Of a DNA stretch of 53,431 nt, positions 8,920 through 18,789 are shown piece by piece (position 1 is the stretch's first letter; each line of letters opens with the position of its first letter). Source of the DNA: Amphritea sp. (lineage in GTDB: Bacteria > Pseudomonadota > Gammaproteobacteria > Pseudomonadales > Balneatricaceae); contig JAOXSA010000524.1 in NCBI GenBank assembly GCA_025800245.1, forward strand, positions 1 to 53,431, read 5' to 3'. The translations under genes and the position numbers were made by a program. The notes beneath the pieces were generated by a model. That model worked only from the letters and a program-made list of their open reading frames with translations, made no database searches and had not been told where the DNA came from.

Positions 8920-8990
8920 TCAGCAATCGATAATAATCTGATTTTTTCTCTGCTGATGGTTTCCGCGCCGTTCTGCTGCAGTCACGCGGA

Positions 8991-9018
8991 TTTACAAATC
9001 TTTTACAAATCCTATAAA
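8991..9018 (+). promoter_or_regulatory. Candidate promoter of the VWA-kinase-regulator operon
   Basis: TTTACA (8991-8996), a 16-base spacer and TATAAA (9013-9018) form a plausible sigma-70 promoter 79 bases upstream of the VWA gene. The region also repeats TTACAAATC twice and a related TATAAATC once, so part of it could be a regulator site. Confidence 0.45.
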
Positions 9019-9096
9019 TCTGTCTGACTTTTGATTGGTCTGTGCCACGTAGACTGAGTTCAGGTTGCACTATATTCTCAGTGAAGGATCAGCACT

Positions 9097-10443
9097 ATGA
9101 ACAGATTAATGAAATTGAGCCGAACCAGAAAATTGTTCCGGAACGCCGGGCTTTTGTTATTGGGTTTGTTACCAATGGCAGGGCAGGCGAGTCAGGTGGA
9201 CCTGAATATCAATCTGGCAACACCGGTGATGGAGGCAGAAAGAGACCATCGGGCGTTTATCAAAATCTCGCTGGAAGGATTTGAGCAGCAGGATAAGCAG
9301 GCCCGTATCCCGGCGAATATTGCCATTGTGCTGGATAAATCCGGTTCAATGTCCGGCGATAAGATTGCTCATGCCCGGGAAGCGGCGATTATGGCAATTC
9401 AGCGACTGGATGAGCGGGATACCGTATCGGTAGTGACCTATGATTCCCGTGTCCGGGTGGTGGTACCGGCCACGCCGGTAAACCGTAAGCAGTCAATCTA
9501 TAACGCAATTCGTCAGATTCAGGCGAATGGCAATACCGCCTTGTTTGCCGGGGTCAGCAAGGGAGCGCACGAATTGCGTACCTATCTCAGCCGTAACAAG
9601 GTAAACCGGGTGATTCTGCTATCGGATGGTCTGGCCAATGTCGGACCGCAGTCAGCGGCGGAGCTGGGGCAGTTAGGTGCATCGCTGGCAAAAGAGGGCA
9701 TAAGTGTCACGACTATCGGCCTGGGCCTGGGTTATAACGAAGACCTGATGACACAGCTGGCGGGGTTCAGCGACGGTAACCATGCCTTTGTCGAGCACCC
9801 GGAGGATCTGGCGTCGATCTTTCAGTACGAGTTCGGCGATGTGCTGTCAGTGGTCGCACAGGATGTCGATATTCATATCCGTTGTCTCAATGGTGTTAAA
9901 CCGATTCGTCTGTTGGGGCGCGAAAGCCAGATTATGGGAGACCGCATCAGTACCCGTATGAACCAGCTCTACAGCAAACAGGAGAAGTTTATTATTCTGG
10001 AAGTTGAGGTACCGGCACAGCAGACAGATACCGAACTGGAGCTGGCGCAGATCGATGTGACTTACGATAATCTCTACACCCGTGAACAGCAGCGTCTGTC
10101 CGGGCTGACGGTGGCCGGGTTCAGTCAGTCGCAGCAGGTGGTTGAAGAGGCTGTGGATAAAGCCGCGTATGAAGATGCGGTAGAGCAGGTTGCTAACCAG
10201 TACAGCCGTGAAGCGGTAGAAGCAAGAGATAGTGGTGATCTGTCCCGGGCGAAGAAAATTCTGCAGGACAGCGCTTCTTATCTTGGCTCGCAGGCGGCGC
10301 AGATCAGCTCGCCACGCCTGCAGGAACAGCAAGCTGAAGCGTTAGAAGATGCCGAGGCGCTGGAGAATGAGCAGGACTGGAATAAGCAGCGTAAAGAGCT
10401 TAAAGCCCGTCAGTATAAACGCTCAAACCAGCAAGCTTACTAA
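9097..10443 (+). CDS. Exported von Willebrand factor A (VWA) domain protein
   Basis: The 448-residue protein starts with a basic stretch and a hydrophobic segment GLLLLGLLPMAGQA (about residues 18-31) that reads as a signal peptide, so it probably acts in the periplasm or at the cell surface. A VWA domain follows with a complete metal-ion-dependent adhesion site: D80-x-S82-x-S84, T147 and D177 in LLSDG. Such domains bind protein partners through a divalent metal. The last 90 residues are highly charged and helical. There is no LPxTG motif or C-terminal anchor. It is the first gene of a unit with a sensor kinase and a response regulator, so it could feed a signal to the kinase; this is inference. 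Confidence 0.85.
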   Translation: MNRLMKLSRTRKLFRNAGLLLLGLLPMAGQASQVDLNINLATPVMEAERDHRAFIKISLEGFEQQDKQARIPANIAIVLDKSGSMSGDKIAHAREAAIMAIQRLDERDTVSVVTYDSRVRVVVPATPVNRKQSIYNAIRQIQANGNTALFAGVSKGAHELRTYLSRNKVNRVILLSDGLANVGPQSAAELGQLGASLAKEGISVTTIGLGLGYNEDLMTQLAGFSDGNHAFVEHPEDLASIFQYEFGDVLSVVAQDVDIHIRCLNGVKPIRLLGRESQIMGDRISTRMNQLYSKQEKFIILEVEVPAQQTDTELELAQIDVTYDNLYTREQQRLSGLTVAGFSQSQQVVEEAVDKAAYEDAVEQVANQYSREAVEARDSGDLSRAKKILQDSASYLGSQAAQISSPRLQEQQAEALEDAEALENEQDWNKQRKELKARQYKRSNQQAY

Positions 10444-10478
10444 GCACTGACTCTAAGCACTTACTTTAAGCACTGAGA
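10441..10478 (+). repeat. Three tandem copies of a 13-bp unit
   Basis: The unit TAAGCACTGACTC repeats at 10441, 10454 and 10467 with small changes. The first copy contains the stop codon of the VWA gene and the array fills most of the gap before the kinase gene. It may be a slippage product or a binding site. Confidence 0.7.
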
Positions 10479-10505
10479 TAAGAGCGTGTAAAAAAGGGAT
10501 TCGTA

Positions 10506-12197
10506 TTGAATAAAAGCACTCCGCGCCTGCTGGCTATGCTGATCATTCTGCCGATGTTGCTGCTTGGCTGGCTCGGAGTGCGGCTGCAGCTGGATCAACA
10601 GACAGTGCTGAACTATCAGCAGGCGCAGCTGGCGGAAAGTCAGCTGCAGGGCATTGATCAGCAATTCCAGAATCACTTCCTGTTACTGCAATCGGCGCTG
10701 ACACCTCAGGCAGAGCAACTGTTTTCTGAAACTGGCGGAGCTTATGATGCAGTCACCGTCAGACAGTATATTCAGCGTTCGCCTCAGGTCAGGCAGCTGT
10801 TTGTAATCACGGATCGCGGTCAGCAGTTATTCCCACCGGTCGATCAGCCAGTCAACCGGGCTGAGCAGCAATTTGTCAGTCAGCTTCAGCCGATTCTGAT
10901 GAATCCGGAGCGTTTCTTTATCGCCTCAACTGCGGATGAATCCGCTATTGCCGCTGAAGCAGGCGTCACCTCAATCGCTGCTGACAGCAATCTTTACAGC
11001 GCCCCTCTGAAATCCCGTTCGGTGGTGGCTGAACAGAGTATCGCGTCATCTCCCCGGGGCTGGATTGCCTGGTATGCAGATACCGGCCTGAAGCATATCT
11101 TCTGGTGGCAGGACCCGCAGGGCAATCGGGTCGGATTTGCGTTGAACAGCGCCCGCTTACTCTCAGATCTGATCAATCTGTTACCTGATTCGGAAACTGC
11201 GGGTACCGAAACAGTATTTGATCTTCAGCTGCAGGATGACCGGGGTGAGATTGCCTATTCCTGGGGTGATTATGAGTACGAAGTGGGGCAGAAGCCGCTA
11301 CAGATCCGGCCACTCAGCCATCCATTAGGGAGTTGGCGGCTGGTGTATTTCAGCCCGGTTTCTGATGCCGGGAGTGGCGGCTGGTTGGGGTTAATCGCTC
11401 TGCTGGCGGTGGTGCTTGCGGCACTTTCCGGTCTGGGCTATCTGCTATACAGGGAGCATACCCGGGAGTTGCGGCTGGCGGAGCAGCGAGTCAACTTTGT
11501 TAACCAGGTATCCCATGAACTGAAGACACCGCTGACTAATGTCCGCTTATATGCAGAGATGCTGCAGGAAGAGATCGATGATGATGAAGTGCTGTCAGTT
11601 GCTCAGCGTTACCTGCGGGTAATCAATACGGAAGCTCAGCGTTTGTCCCGTCTGATTGAGAATGTGTTGAGTTTTTCCCGGGTTAAACGCCAGACAAACC
11701 GGATAGATCTGCAGGCCGGTGTTGTAGATCGTTGTATTGATCAGGTGGTAGAGGCCTATGCGCCACTGTTTGCCGATCAGGGAATCACTGTTAACAGACA
11801 GTTGGATGCAGGTCTGAACTGTCGTTTTGATCATGGAATACTGGAGCAGGTGCTCAATAATCTGCTGAGTAATTGCGAGAAATATGCCGCAGAAGGTAAG
11901 CAGATCACAATAACCAGCTGGCAACAGCAGGATGCGCAGATAAACAGCTATATCCGGGTGCAGGACAACGGCCCGGGCGTGCCTGTTGATCAGGCGGAGT
12001 TGATCTTTCAGCCTTTTTACCGGATCAGCAATAAGCTGACTGACGGTGTCAGCGGTACAGGCATTGGGCTGGGGCTGGCTCGGGATTTGGCGCGCAGTCA
12101 CGGCGGAGATCTGACTCTGGAAACTGAATCTACTACCGGTGCCAGCTTCCTGCTCTGGCTGCCATCGCCAATCCCTGTTTGCACAGGGCTTGAATAG
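10506..12197 (+). CDS. Membrane sensor histidine kinase
   Basis: The protein has 563 residues. A hydrophobic segment at about 8-26 and a second at about 291-315 flank a periplasmic sensing domain of about 260 residues that I do not recognise. There is no clear HAMP domain; the second membrane segment leads almost directly into the dimerisation helix with phospho-acceptor H337 in SHELKTPLTN. The ATP-binding domain shows LLSNCEKYA (N-box), DNGPGVP and GTGIGLGLA. The start codon is TTG preceded by AAGGGA. The partner is surely the regulator gene 41 bases downstream, and the VWA protein encoded upstream may be a ligand or co-sensor. Confidence 0.92.
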   Translation: MNKSTPRLLAMLIILPMLLLGWLGVRLQLDQQTVLNYQQAQLAESQLQGIDQQFQNHFLLLQSALTPQAEQLFSETGGAYDAVTVRQYIQRSPQVRQLFVITDRGQQLFPPVDQPVNRAEQQFVSQLQPILMNPERFFIASTADESAIAAEAGVTSIAADSNLYSAPLKSRSVVAEQSIASSPRGWIAWYADTGLKHIFWWQDPQGNRVGFALNSARLLSDLINLLPDSETAGTETVFDLQLQDDRGEIAYSWGDYEYEVGQKPLQIRPLSHPLGSWRLVYFSPVSDAGSGGWLGLIALLAVVLAALSGLGYLLYREHTRELRLAEQRVNFVNQVSHELKTPLTNVRLYAEMLQEEIDDDEVLSVAQRYLRVINTEAQRLSRLIENVLSFSRVKRQTNRIDLQAGVVDRCIDQVVEAYAPLFADQGITVNRQLDAGLNCRFDHGILEQVLNNLLSNCEKYAAEGKQITITSWQQQDAQINSYIRVQDNGPGVPVDQAELIFQPFYRISNKLTDGVSGTGIGLGLARDLARSHGGDLTLETESTTGASFLLWLPSPIPVCTGLE

Positions 12198-12238
12198 AAT
12201 GCTCGGAATACAAAGACCGGAGTATAAGGAAGGCAATG

Positions 12239-12925
12239 ATGAAGCTGTTGATCGCCGAAGATGATCTGAATATTCGTCAGGGACTACGGGCGTTATTAGA
12301 GACTGAAGGCTACGAGTGTCTGGAAGCGGCAGATGGTGACGATGCCTGGGAGATCTATCAGGCTGAACAGCCGGATCTGGTGCTGCTGGATATTATGATG
12401 CCGAAGCAGGATGGCTACAGCGTCTGCCGGCGGATACGTCAGGTCAGTGAGCAGGTGCCGGTGATCTTTATTACCGCAAAGTCAGAAGAGATTGATCAGG
12501 TGCTGGGCCTGGAACTGGGGGCTGACGACTATATTAAGAAGCCTTTCGGTAGCCGCGAAGTTACTGCCCGGATCAGAGCGGTAACCCGTCGTTGTCTGCG
12601 TAAAATGGATAAGGAAGACAGTGCGGAGCCGTTTGCAATGGCTGATCTGCAGATCCGACCGGATGAGCTGCGTGCAGTCAGAGGCGAGCAACAGATTGAA
12701 CTCAGTCTGCGGGATCTGAAAATTCTGCGCCTGTTGTTTGAAAATACAGGCCGGGTGGTGGACCGCGACAGTCTGTTTAATCATTGCTGGGGGCATCATT
12801 ACCTGCCCAGCAGCCGTACACTGGATCAGCATATTTCCAAGCTGCGCAAGCTGATCGAGCATAATCCCCGTGAGCCGCAGATCATAAAAACCGTGCATGG
12901 CATCGGATATCGCTTTGATAACTGA
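12239..12925 (+). CDS. OmpR/PhoB-family response regulator
   Basis: An N-terminal receiver domain has the acidic pair ED near residue 8, phospho-acceptor D51 in LLDIMMP, T in ITAK and lysine in KKPF. A C-terminal winged-helix DNA-binding domain covers about residues 130-228 and ends TVHGIGYRF, typical of the OmpR family. Two adjacent ATGs exist (12236 and 12239). AAGGAAGG at 12226-12233 gives better spacing to the second, so I chose it (228 residues). It forms a two-component pair with the preceding kinase. Its target genes are not visible, though the operon's own promoter is a usual candidate. Confidence 0.93.
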   Translation: MKLLIAEDDLNIRQGLRALLETEGYECLEAADGDDAWEIYQAEQPDLVLLDIMMPKQDGYSVCRRIRQVSEQVPVIFITAKSEEIDQVLGLELGADDYIKKPFGSREVTARIRAVTRRCLRKMDKEDSAEPFAMADLQIRPDELRAVRGEQQIELSLRDLKILRLLFENTGRVVDRDSLFNHCWGHHYLPSSRTLDQHISKLRKLIEHNPREPQIIKTVHGIGYRFDN

Positions 12926-13003
12926 AATTCCCCGCTGAATCAGGTAGGATACGCTCCCCGATTCAACCTCTGTAGCCGTGATCCGGTTGCATGCAATGCA
13001 GTT

Positions 13004-13041
13004 ATGCAGGTTAAAAACTTCTATGCAGGTTAAAGACTTCC
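13004..13041 (+). repeat. 19-bp tandem duplication across the queA start
   Basis: ATGCAGGTTAAAAACTTCT (13004) is followed at once by ATGCAGGTTAAAGACTTCC (13023), with two differences. The second copy is the real queA start. The first gives an out-of-step nine-codon frame that ends at TAA across the boundary. No strong ribosome site precedes either copy. Confidence 0.85.
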
Positions 13042-14060
13042 ATTTTGAGCTTCCCGACGAGCTGATCGCCCGCTATCCGCTGGAAAACCGTAGCGATAGC
13101 CGTCTGTTCTGTGTCGATGGTAACAGCGGCGAGCAGCAGCACCGTCATTTTCATGAAGTGCTGGAACTGCTTGAGCCCGGTGATCTGGTGGTATTCAACA
13201 ATACCCGGGTGATTCCGGCGCGGATGTTTGGTCAGAAAGCCTCCGGCGGTAAGATCGAAGTACTGATCGAACGCTTGCTGGATGAGCGATCAGCGCTGGC
13301 GCATATCCGCTCCAGCCGTTCGCCGAAACCGGGTACGGAACTCTCGCTGGAAGGTGGGCTCAAAGCGACCATGGTGGCGCGCCATGATGATCTGTTTGAA
13401 CTGCAGTTTGATCTGTCTGAGGGCAATCTGGTTGAGGCGCTGGAACAGTTCGGGCATATGCCACTGCCGCCTTATATGAAGCGTGAAGATGAGCTATCCG
13501 ACCGCGAGCGTTATCAGACTGTGTATAACGAAAAACCGGGCGCGGTGGCTGCGCCGACGGCGGGTCTGCACTTTGATGATGCGCTGCTGCAGAAACTGGA
13601 AGCCAAAGGTGTGAATAAAGCCTTTGTTACTCTGCACGTAGGCGCAGGTACCTTCCGTCCGGTGAAAGTCGATAATATTCAGGATCACAAGATGCATGCT
13701 GAATATATCGAGGTTTCTGAAGAGGTGTGTCAGGCGGTGCGGGAAACCAAAGCGCGGGGTAATAGAGTTCTGGCTGTAGGAACAACGTCGGTTCGTTGCC
13801 TGGAAACGGCCAGCCAGAGTGGTGAGATTGAGCCATTCTTCGGCGATACCGATATTTTTATCTTCCCTGGCTATGAGTTCCGCACGGTGGATCTGCTGAT
13901 CACCAATTTCCATCTGCCGGAGTCGACCCTGCTGATGCTGGTATCAGCCTTTGCTGGCTTTGAGCATATGATGGCGGCCTATGAGGAAGCGGTGCGACAG
14001 CAGTACCGGTTCTTCAGTTATGGTGATGCGATGCTCCTGAGCAAGAAACAGAACGGGTAA
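13023..14060 (+). CDS. queA: S-adenosylmethionine:tRNA ribosyltransferase-isomerase QueA
   Basis: QueA moves and rearranges the ribosyl group of S-adenosylmethionine onto preQ1 at tRNA position 34, giving epoxyqueuosine. The protein of 345 residues begins [11 protein letters not shown], the usual family start, and contains the conserved [21 protein letters not shown] and TLHVGAGTF motifs. The frame is open back to a GTG at 12978, but that part is not conserved and I reject it. The next gene is tgt, which acts one step earlier in the same pathway, a very common pairing. Confidence 0.96.
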   Translation: MQVKDFHFELPDELIARYPLENRSDSRLFCVDGNSGEQQHRHFHEVLELLEPGDLVVFNNTRVIPARMFGQKASGGKIEVLIERLLDERSALAHIRSSRSPKPGTELSLEGGLKATMVARHDDLFELQFDLSEGNLVEALEQFGHMPLPPYMKREDELSDRERYQTVYNEKPGAVAAPTAGLHFDDALLQKLEAKGVNKAFVTLHVGAGTFRPVKVDNIQDHKMHAEYIEVSEEVCQAVRETKARGNRVLAVGTTSVRCLETASQSGEIEPFFGDTDIFIFPGYEFRTVDLLITNFHLPESTLLMLVSAFAGFEHMMAAYEEAVRQQYRFFSYGDAMLLSKKQNG

Positions 14061-14131
14061 AAATACGGCCCCGGGATGATCCCGAGGCTGTTCAGTTAAG
14101 CGATATTTTATAAAATCCGCTTGATTGATTC

Positions 14132-14197
14132 TGTAGAGAGGCACGTCCCCGTGCCGATTAACGTGTCTGTCTCGGCACGAGGGCGTGCCTCCCTACA
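14132..14197. repeat. Palindromic repeat element (REP/MITE-like) between queA and tgt
   Basis: Two 26-base arms (14132-14157 and 14172-14197) are reverse complements with three mismatches and surround a 14-base loop. The core is GGCACG...CGTGCCGA. A half-element of the same kind (TAGTGAGGCAC...CGTGCCGA) lies at 53071-53094, which suggests a dispersed family. It could end or stabilise the queA transcript, but no T-run follows. Confidence 0.8.
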
Positions 14198-14252
14198 AAT
14201 AAGCATTACCGAACAATGGGCTTTTAATTGTAAAAAATGCCCCTATATATGA

Positions 14253-15443
<1,191 letters not shown>

Positions 15444-15479
15444 TTTTTTAATCTCAAATAGTATTAGGAGAAGCCTTCA

Positions 15480-15818
15480 ATGAGCTTTTTTATCTCTCCA
15501 GCATACGCTGAAGCAGCCGCTGCACCGGGTGGTATGGATCCAAGCATGTTCAACCTGATCTTCCTGGTTGGCTTTGGTGTTATCTTCTACCTGTTCATGT
15601 GGCGTCCACAGTCTAAGCGTGCAAAAGAGCATAAAGCGCTGCTGTCTGGCCTGAGCAAAGGTGACGAAGTGATCACTGCGGGCGGTATCCTGGGTAAGGT
15701 TGTGCGTCTGAACGAAGATTACGTGGTACTGCAGGTTTCTGATAACACTGAGCTGACTTTCCAGAAGACTCACGTCAGCGCTGCGCTGCCAAAAGGCACC
15801 ATTAAAGAGATCCAGTAA
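15480..15818 (+). CDS. yajC: Sec translocon accessory subunit YajC
   Basis: A single-pass inner-membrane protein of 112 residues that associates with SecDF. One membrane segment is visible at about residues 24-40 (FNLIFLVGFGVIFYLFMW), then RPQSKRAKEHKALLSGLSKGDEVITAGGI, the conserved family signature, and a small beta-rich cytoplasmic domain. It has a good ribosome site (AGGAG), and a terminator lies between it and secD. Confidence 0.97.
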   Translation: MSFFISPAYAEAAAAPGGMDPSMFNLIFLVGFGVIFYLFMWRPQSKRAKEHKALLSGLSKGDEVITAGGILGKVVRLNEDYVVLQVSDNTELTFQKTHVSAALPKGTIKEIQ

Positions 15819-15830
15819 CAGGTTCATAAC

Positions 15831-15857
15831 AAAACGCCACTACAGTGGCGTTTTTTT
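15831..15857 (+). terminator. Rho-independent terminator after yajC
   Basis: ACGCCAC-TACA... forms a stem with GTGGCGT and is followed by seven Ts. It would reduce read-through from tgt-yajC into secD, so either termination is partial or secD has another promoter in this short gap. Confidence 0.85.
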
Positions 15858-15876
15858 GATGTAGGGACAGGGCGCT

Positions 15877-17736
15877 ATGCTCAACAAATATCCACTATGG
15901 AAAAACGCGCTGATCGTGCTGGTACTGCTGATTGGCGGTATCTACGCAGCACCTAACCTTTATCCTGACGACTACGCTGTTCAGCTTTCCGGTGCCCGGG
16001 AAGTGAATGTTGTCGACCAGCGTCTGCTGGATCAGGTTACCGGTGTGCTGGACAAAGAGCAGATCAGCTTCAAGAGTGAAGAACTGACCGATAAAGGTGG
16101 TTTACTCCGCTTCCCGGACAGTCAGGCGCAGCTGAAAGCTAAAGACGCGATCAGCCGTACACTGGGCGATGATTATGTTGTCGCACTGAACCTGGCGCCG
16201 ACGACGCCGGAGTGGCTGACCTCTGTAGGGGCCGGACCGATGAAACTGGGTCTGGACCTGCGTGGCGGTGTGCACTTCCTGCTTGAAGTGGATATGGCTG
16301 CAGCAGTAGCGCAACGTCTGGATGTCTACGTCAGTGAGATTAAAACCAAACTGCGTTCTGAAAAGCTGCGCTACCGGGCGGTGGATCATCGTGAAGATGG
16401 CAGCCTGGAGGTTAAGTTCTCCAAGGCCGATGTGCGTGATGAAGCACTGAGCTTTCTGCGTACAGAATACCCTGAATTCCTGATGGCGGATGAAGACCTG
16501 GATGGTGCTTTTTATCTGACTATCACGCTGGCGGAAACCAAGATCCGGGAGATCGAGGATTACGCTATCAAGCAGAACCTGACCACCCTGCGTAACCGGG
16601 TTAACGAACTGGGTGTAGCCGAGCCGCTGGTTCAGCGTCAGGGCCGTAACCGTATCGTAGTCCAGTTGCCGGGTATTCAGGATGCTGCGGCGGCGAAGCG
16701 GATTATCGGTAAAACAGCGAATCTGGAGTTCCGTCTGGAAGCGCGTACCGATGCTTCCCGTGCCACAACAGAGACCTACGAGTTCCGTAATCCGGATCGT
16801 GGTCTGCGTCAGGCAACCCTGGAGAAAGATATTATTATCTCTGGTTCCAGCGTCTCTAACGCCCAGGCTTCGTTTGATGAAAACGGTCAGCCGCAGGTCA
16901 ATATATCGCTGGATGACAAAGGCGGTAAGCTGATGAACCGTGCCTCCCGTGATGCGATCAAGCGTCGCATGGCGGTACTGTTTGTTGAGCACAAGAGCCG
17001 TACTCTGTATGAAACCGTTGATGGTGAGCAGATTGCCAAGCGTATACCTTACGTAGAGAAGAAGATCATCTCTCTGGCGACGATTCAGAGCGTGCTGGGT
17101 GCCAGCTTCCGGATCACCGGTCTGGATAGTGCAACTGAGTCCTCTGAACTGGCACTGTTGCTGCGTGCCGGTGCTCTGGCTGCGCCGATCTACTTCGTTG
17201 AAGAGCGCACGGTGGGCCCAAGCCTGGGTGAGCAGAACATCGAGCTGGGTGTGATTTCGGTACAGATCGGTTTCGCGCTGGTGCTGCTGTTTATGCTGGT
17301 TTACTACCGCGTGTTTGGTCTGCTGGCTAACGTTGCACTGACCCTCAACCTGGTGCTGCTGATGGCGGTGATGTCGATCCTGTCGGCCACGCTGACGCTG
17401 CCGGGTATTGCCGGTATTGTACTGACGGTCGGTATGGCGGTGGACGCCAACGTGCTGATCTTCTCCCGTATCCGTGAAGAACTGAAAAATGGTCTGCCGC
17501 CGCAGTCAGCGATCAGCGCTGGTTTCGATCGCGCATTCACGACCATTTTTGACGCCAACATCACTACGTTGCTGGCAGCGGTGATTCTGTTTGCGATGGG
17601 TACCGGGCCGGTGAAAGGCTTCGCGATTACTCTGTCTGTGGGTATTGTGACTTCAATGTTTACCGCGATCATGGTGACCCGTGCACTGGTTAACCTGACT
17701 TACGGCGGTCGTTCGCTGAAGAAGCTGTCTATCTGA
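15877..17736 (+). CDS. secD: Protein translocase subunit SecD
   Basis: SecD with SecF uses the proton gradient to help pull exported proteins out of SecYEG on the periplasmic side. At 619 residues it has the normal length. There is one N-terminal membrane segment, a large periplasmic P1 domain containing GLDLRGGVHFLLEVD, and five further membrane segments in the C-terminal RND-like part (about residues 450-610) with GMAVDANVLIF and the FDANITT motif. The functional aspartate in this group is present. secF follows after 8-14 bases. Confidence 0.97.
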   Translation: MLNKYPLWKNALIVLVLLIGGIYAAPNLYPDDYAVQLSGAREVNVVDQRLLDQVTGVLDKEQISFKSEELTDKGGLLRFPDSQAQLKAKDAISRTLGDDYVVALNLAPTTPEWLTSVGAGPMKLGLDLRGGVHFLLEVDMAAAVAQRLDVYVSEIKTKLRSEKLRYRAVDHREDGSLEVKFSKADVRDEALSFLRTEYPEFLMADEDLDGAFYLTITLAETKIREIEDYAIKQNLTTLRNRVNELGVAEPLVQRQGRNRIVVQLPGIQDAAAAKRIIGKTANLEFRLEARTDASRATTETYEFRNPDRGLRQATLEKDIIISGSSVSNAQASFDENGQPQVNISLDDKGGKLMNRASRDAIKRRMAVLFVEHKSRTLYETVDGEQIAKRIPYVEKKIISLATIQSVLGASFRITGLDSATESSELALLLRAGALAAPIYFVEERTVGPSLGEQNIELGVISVQIGFALVLLFMLVYYRVFGLLANVALTLNLVLLMAVMSILSATLTLPGIAGIVLTVGMAVDANVLIFSRIREELKNGLPPQSAISAGFDRAFTTIFDANITTLLAAVILFAMGTGPVKGFAITLSVGIVTSMFTAIMVTRALVNLTYGGRSLKKLSI

Positions 17737-17750
17737 CGGAGGAGATGAAG

Positions 17751-18671
17751 ATGACGACTGCTAAGATTTATAACTTTATGGGGCTGCGTAAGATCGCAGC
17801 CGGTCTGTCCATCGCGCTGTTGCTGATCTCCGTAGCATCGCTGGCGATCAATGGTCTGAAATTCGGTCTGGATTTTACCGGCGGCTCACTGATTGAAGTG
17901 GGTTATGAGCAGGGGCCTGAGCTGAACCAGATCCGTGATACGCTGCAAGCAGCGGGTTATGAGGATGCGGTGGTTCAGACCTTTGGTTCACCGGTGGATA
18001 TTCTGATCCGTCTCGGTGAGAACCATGACCCCAAGCTGGGTGATGAGGTACTGAAAACCCTGCAGGCCAATGAAACTCAGGATCTGACCCTGCGCCGTAA
18101 CGAATACGTCGGTGCGCAGGTTGGTGAAGAGCTGCGTGAGCAGGGTGGTCTGGGTATGCTGCTGGCGCTGTTTATGGTCATGGTATACGTAGCCTTCCGT
18201 TTCCAGCTGAAATTCTCAATCGGTGCAGTAGCTGCGCTGGCTCACGACGTACTGATCGTGCTGGGATTCTTTTCGTTATTCCAGTTGGATTTCGATCTGA
18301 CGGTACTGGCGGCATTGCTGGCGGTAATCGGTTACTCCCTTAACGATACCATCGTGGTATCCGACCGGATCCGTGAGAACTTCCGCAAACTGCGTAAGGG
18401 TACACCGGTTGAGATTATGGATACCTCGCTGAGCCAGACCCTGGGTCGGACATTGGTAACCTCTCTGACCACCTTGCTGGTGCTGGCGGCACTGGCGATC
18501 TTCGGTGGTGAAATGATTCACGGTTTTGCGCTGGCACTGCTGGTGGGTGTCTGTATCGGTACTTACTCCTCTATTTACGTGGCAGCGAACGTGCTGATCG
18601 CGATGGGCATCTGTAAAGAAGATCTGATGCCGCCGGAAAAAGAAGAGACCGAAGAAGATCTGCGTCCTTAA
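17751..18671 (+). CDS. secF: Protein translocase subunit SecF
   Basis: The partner of SecD, 306 residues, with six membrane segments and a periplasmic domain that includes GLDFTGGSLIEV. The motif SLNDTIVVSDRIREN is the conserved RND-like signature. Two in-frame ATGs exist (17745 and 17751). GGAGG at 17738-17742 is only two bases from the first and eight from the second, so the second is more likely. A terminator follows at 18692. Confidence 0.96.
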   Translation: MTTAKIYNFMGLRKIAAGLSIALLLISVASLAINGLKFGLDFTGGSLIEVGYEQGPELNQIRDTLQAAGYEDAVVQTFGSPVDILIRLGENHDPKLGDEVLKTLQANETQDLTLRRNEYVGAQVGEELREQGGLGMLLALFMVMVYVAFRFQLKFSIGAVAALAHDVLIVLGFFSLFQLDFDLTVLAALLAVIGYSLNDTIVVSDRIRENFRKLRKGTPVEIMDTSLSQTLGRTLVTSLTTLLVLAALAIFGGEMIHGFALALLVGVCIGTYSSIYVAANVLIAMGICKEDLMPPEKEETEEDLRP

Positions 18672-18691
18672 GAGGGTGCTATCGAGCTTCA

Positions 18692-18721
18692 GAAAACCGG
18701 CCCTTTGCGGCCGGTTTTTTA
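18692..18721 (+). terminator. Rho-independent terminator after secF
   Basis: AAAACCGGCC-CTTTGC-GGCCGGTTTTTT: a perfect GC-rich stem with A- and T-tracts, ending the secDF transcript. Confidence 0.92.
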
Positions 18722-18748
18722 ATTGGTCAGAAACTGAGCGGATAGAAA

Positions 18749-18757
18749 TGCTATAGT
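18749..18757 (+). promoter_or_regulatory. Extended -10 promoter element of rnr
   Basis: TGC-TATAGT lies 33 bases upstream of the rnr start, just after the secF terminator. There is no good -35 box at the normal distance, which fits an extended -10 type of promoter. Confidence 0.5.
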
Positions 18758-18789
18758 GCGCTCAGCAATAGTTTATTAGAAGAATCTGA

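Noticed and set aside
9097..12925. Dedicated sortase two-component system with a sortase-target VWA protein
   Set aside because: The VWA protein lacks a VIT domain, an LPxTG-type motif and a C-terminal membrane anchor, and no sortase gene is nearby.
12978..13022. Longer queA frame beginning at GTG 12978
   Set aside because: The extra 15 residues are not conserved and the usual QueA start motif begins at 13023.
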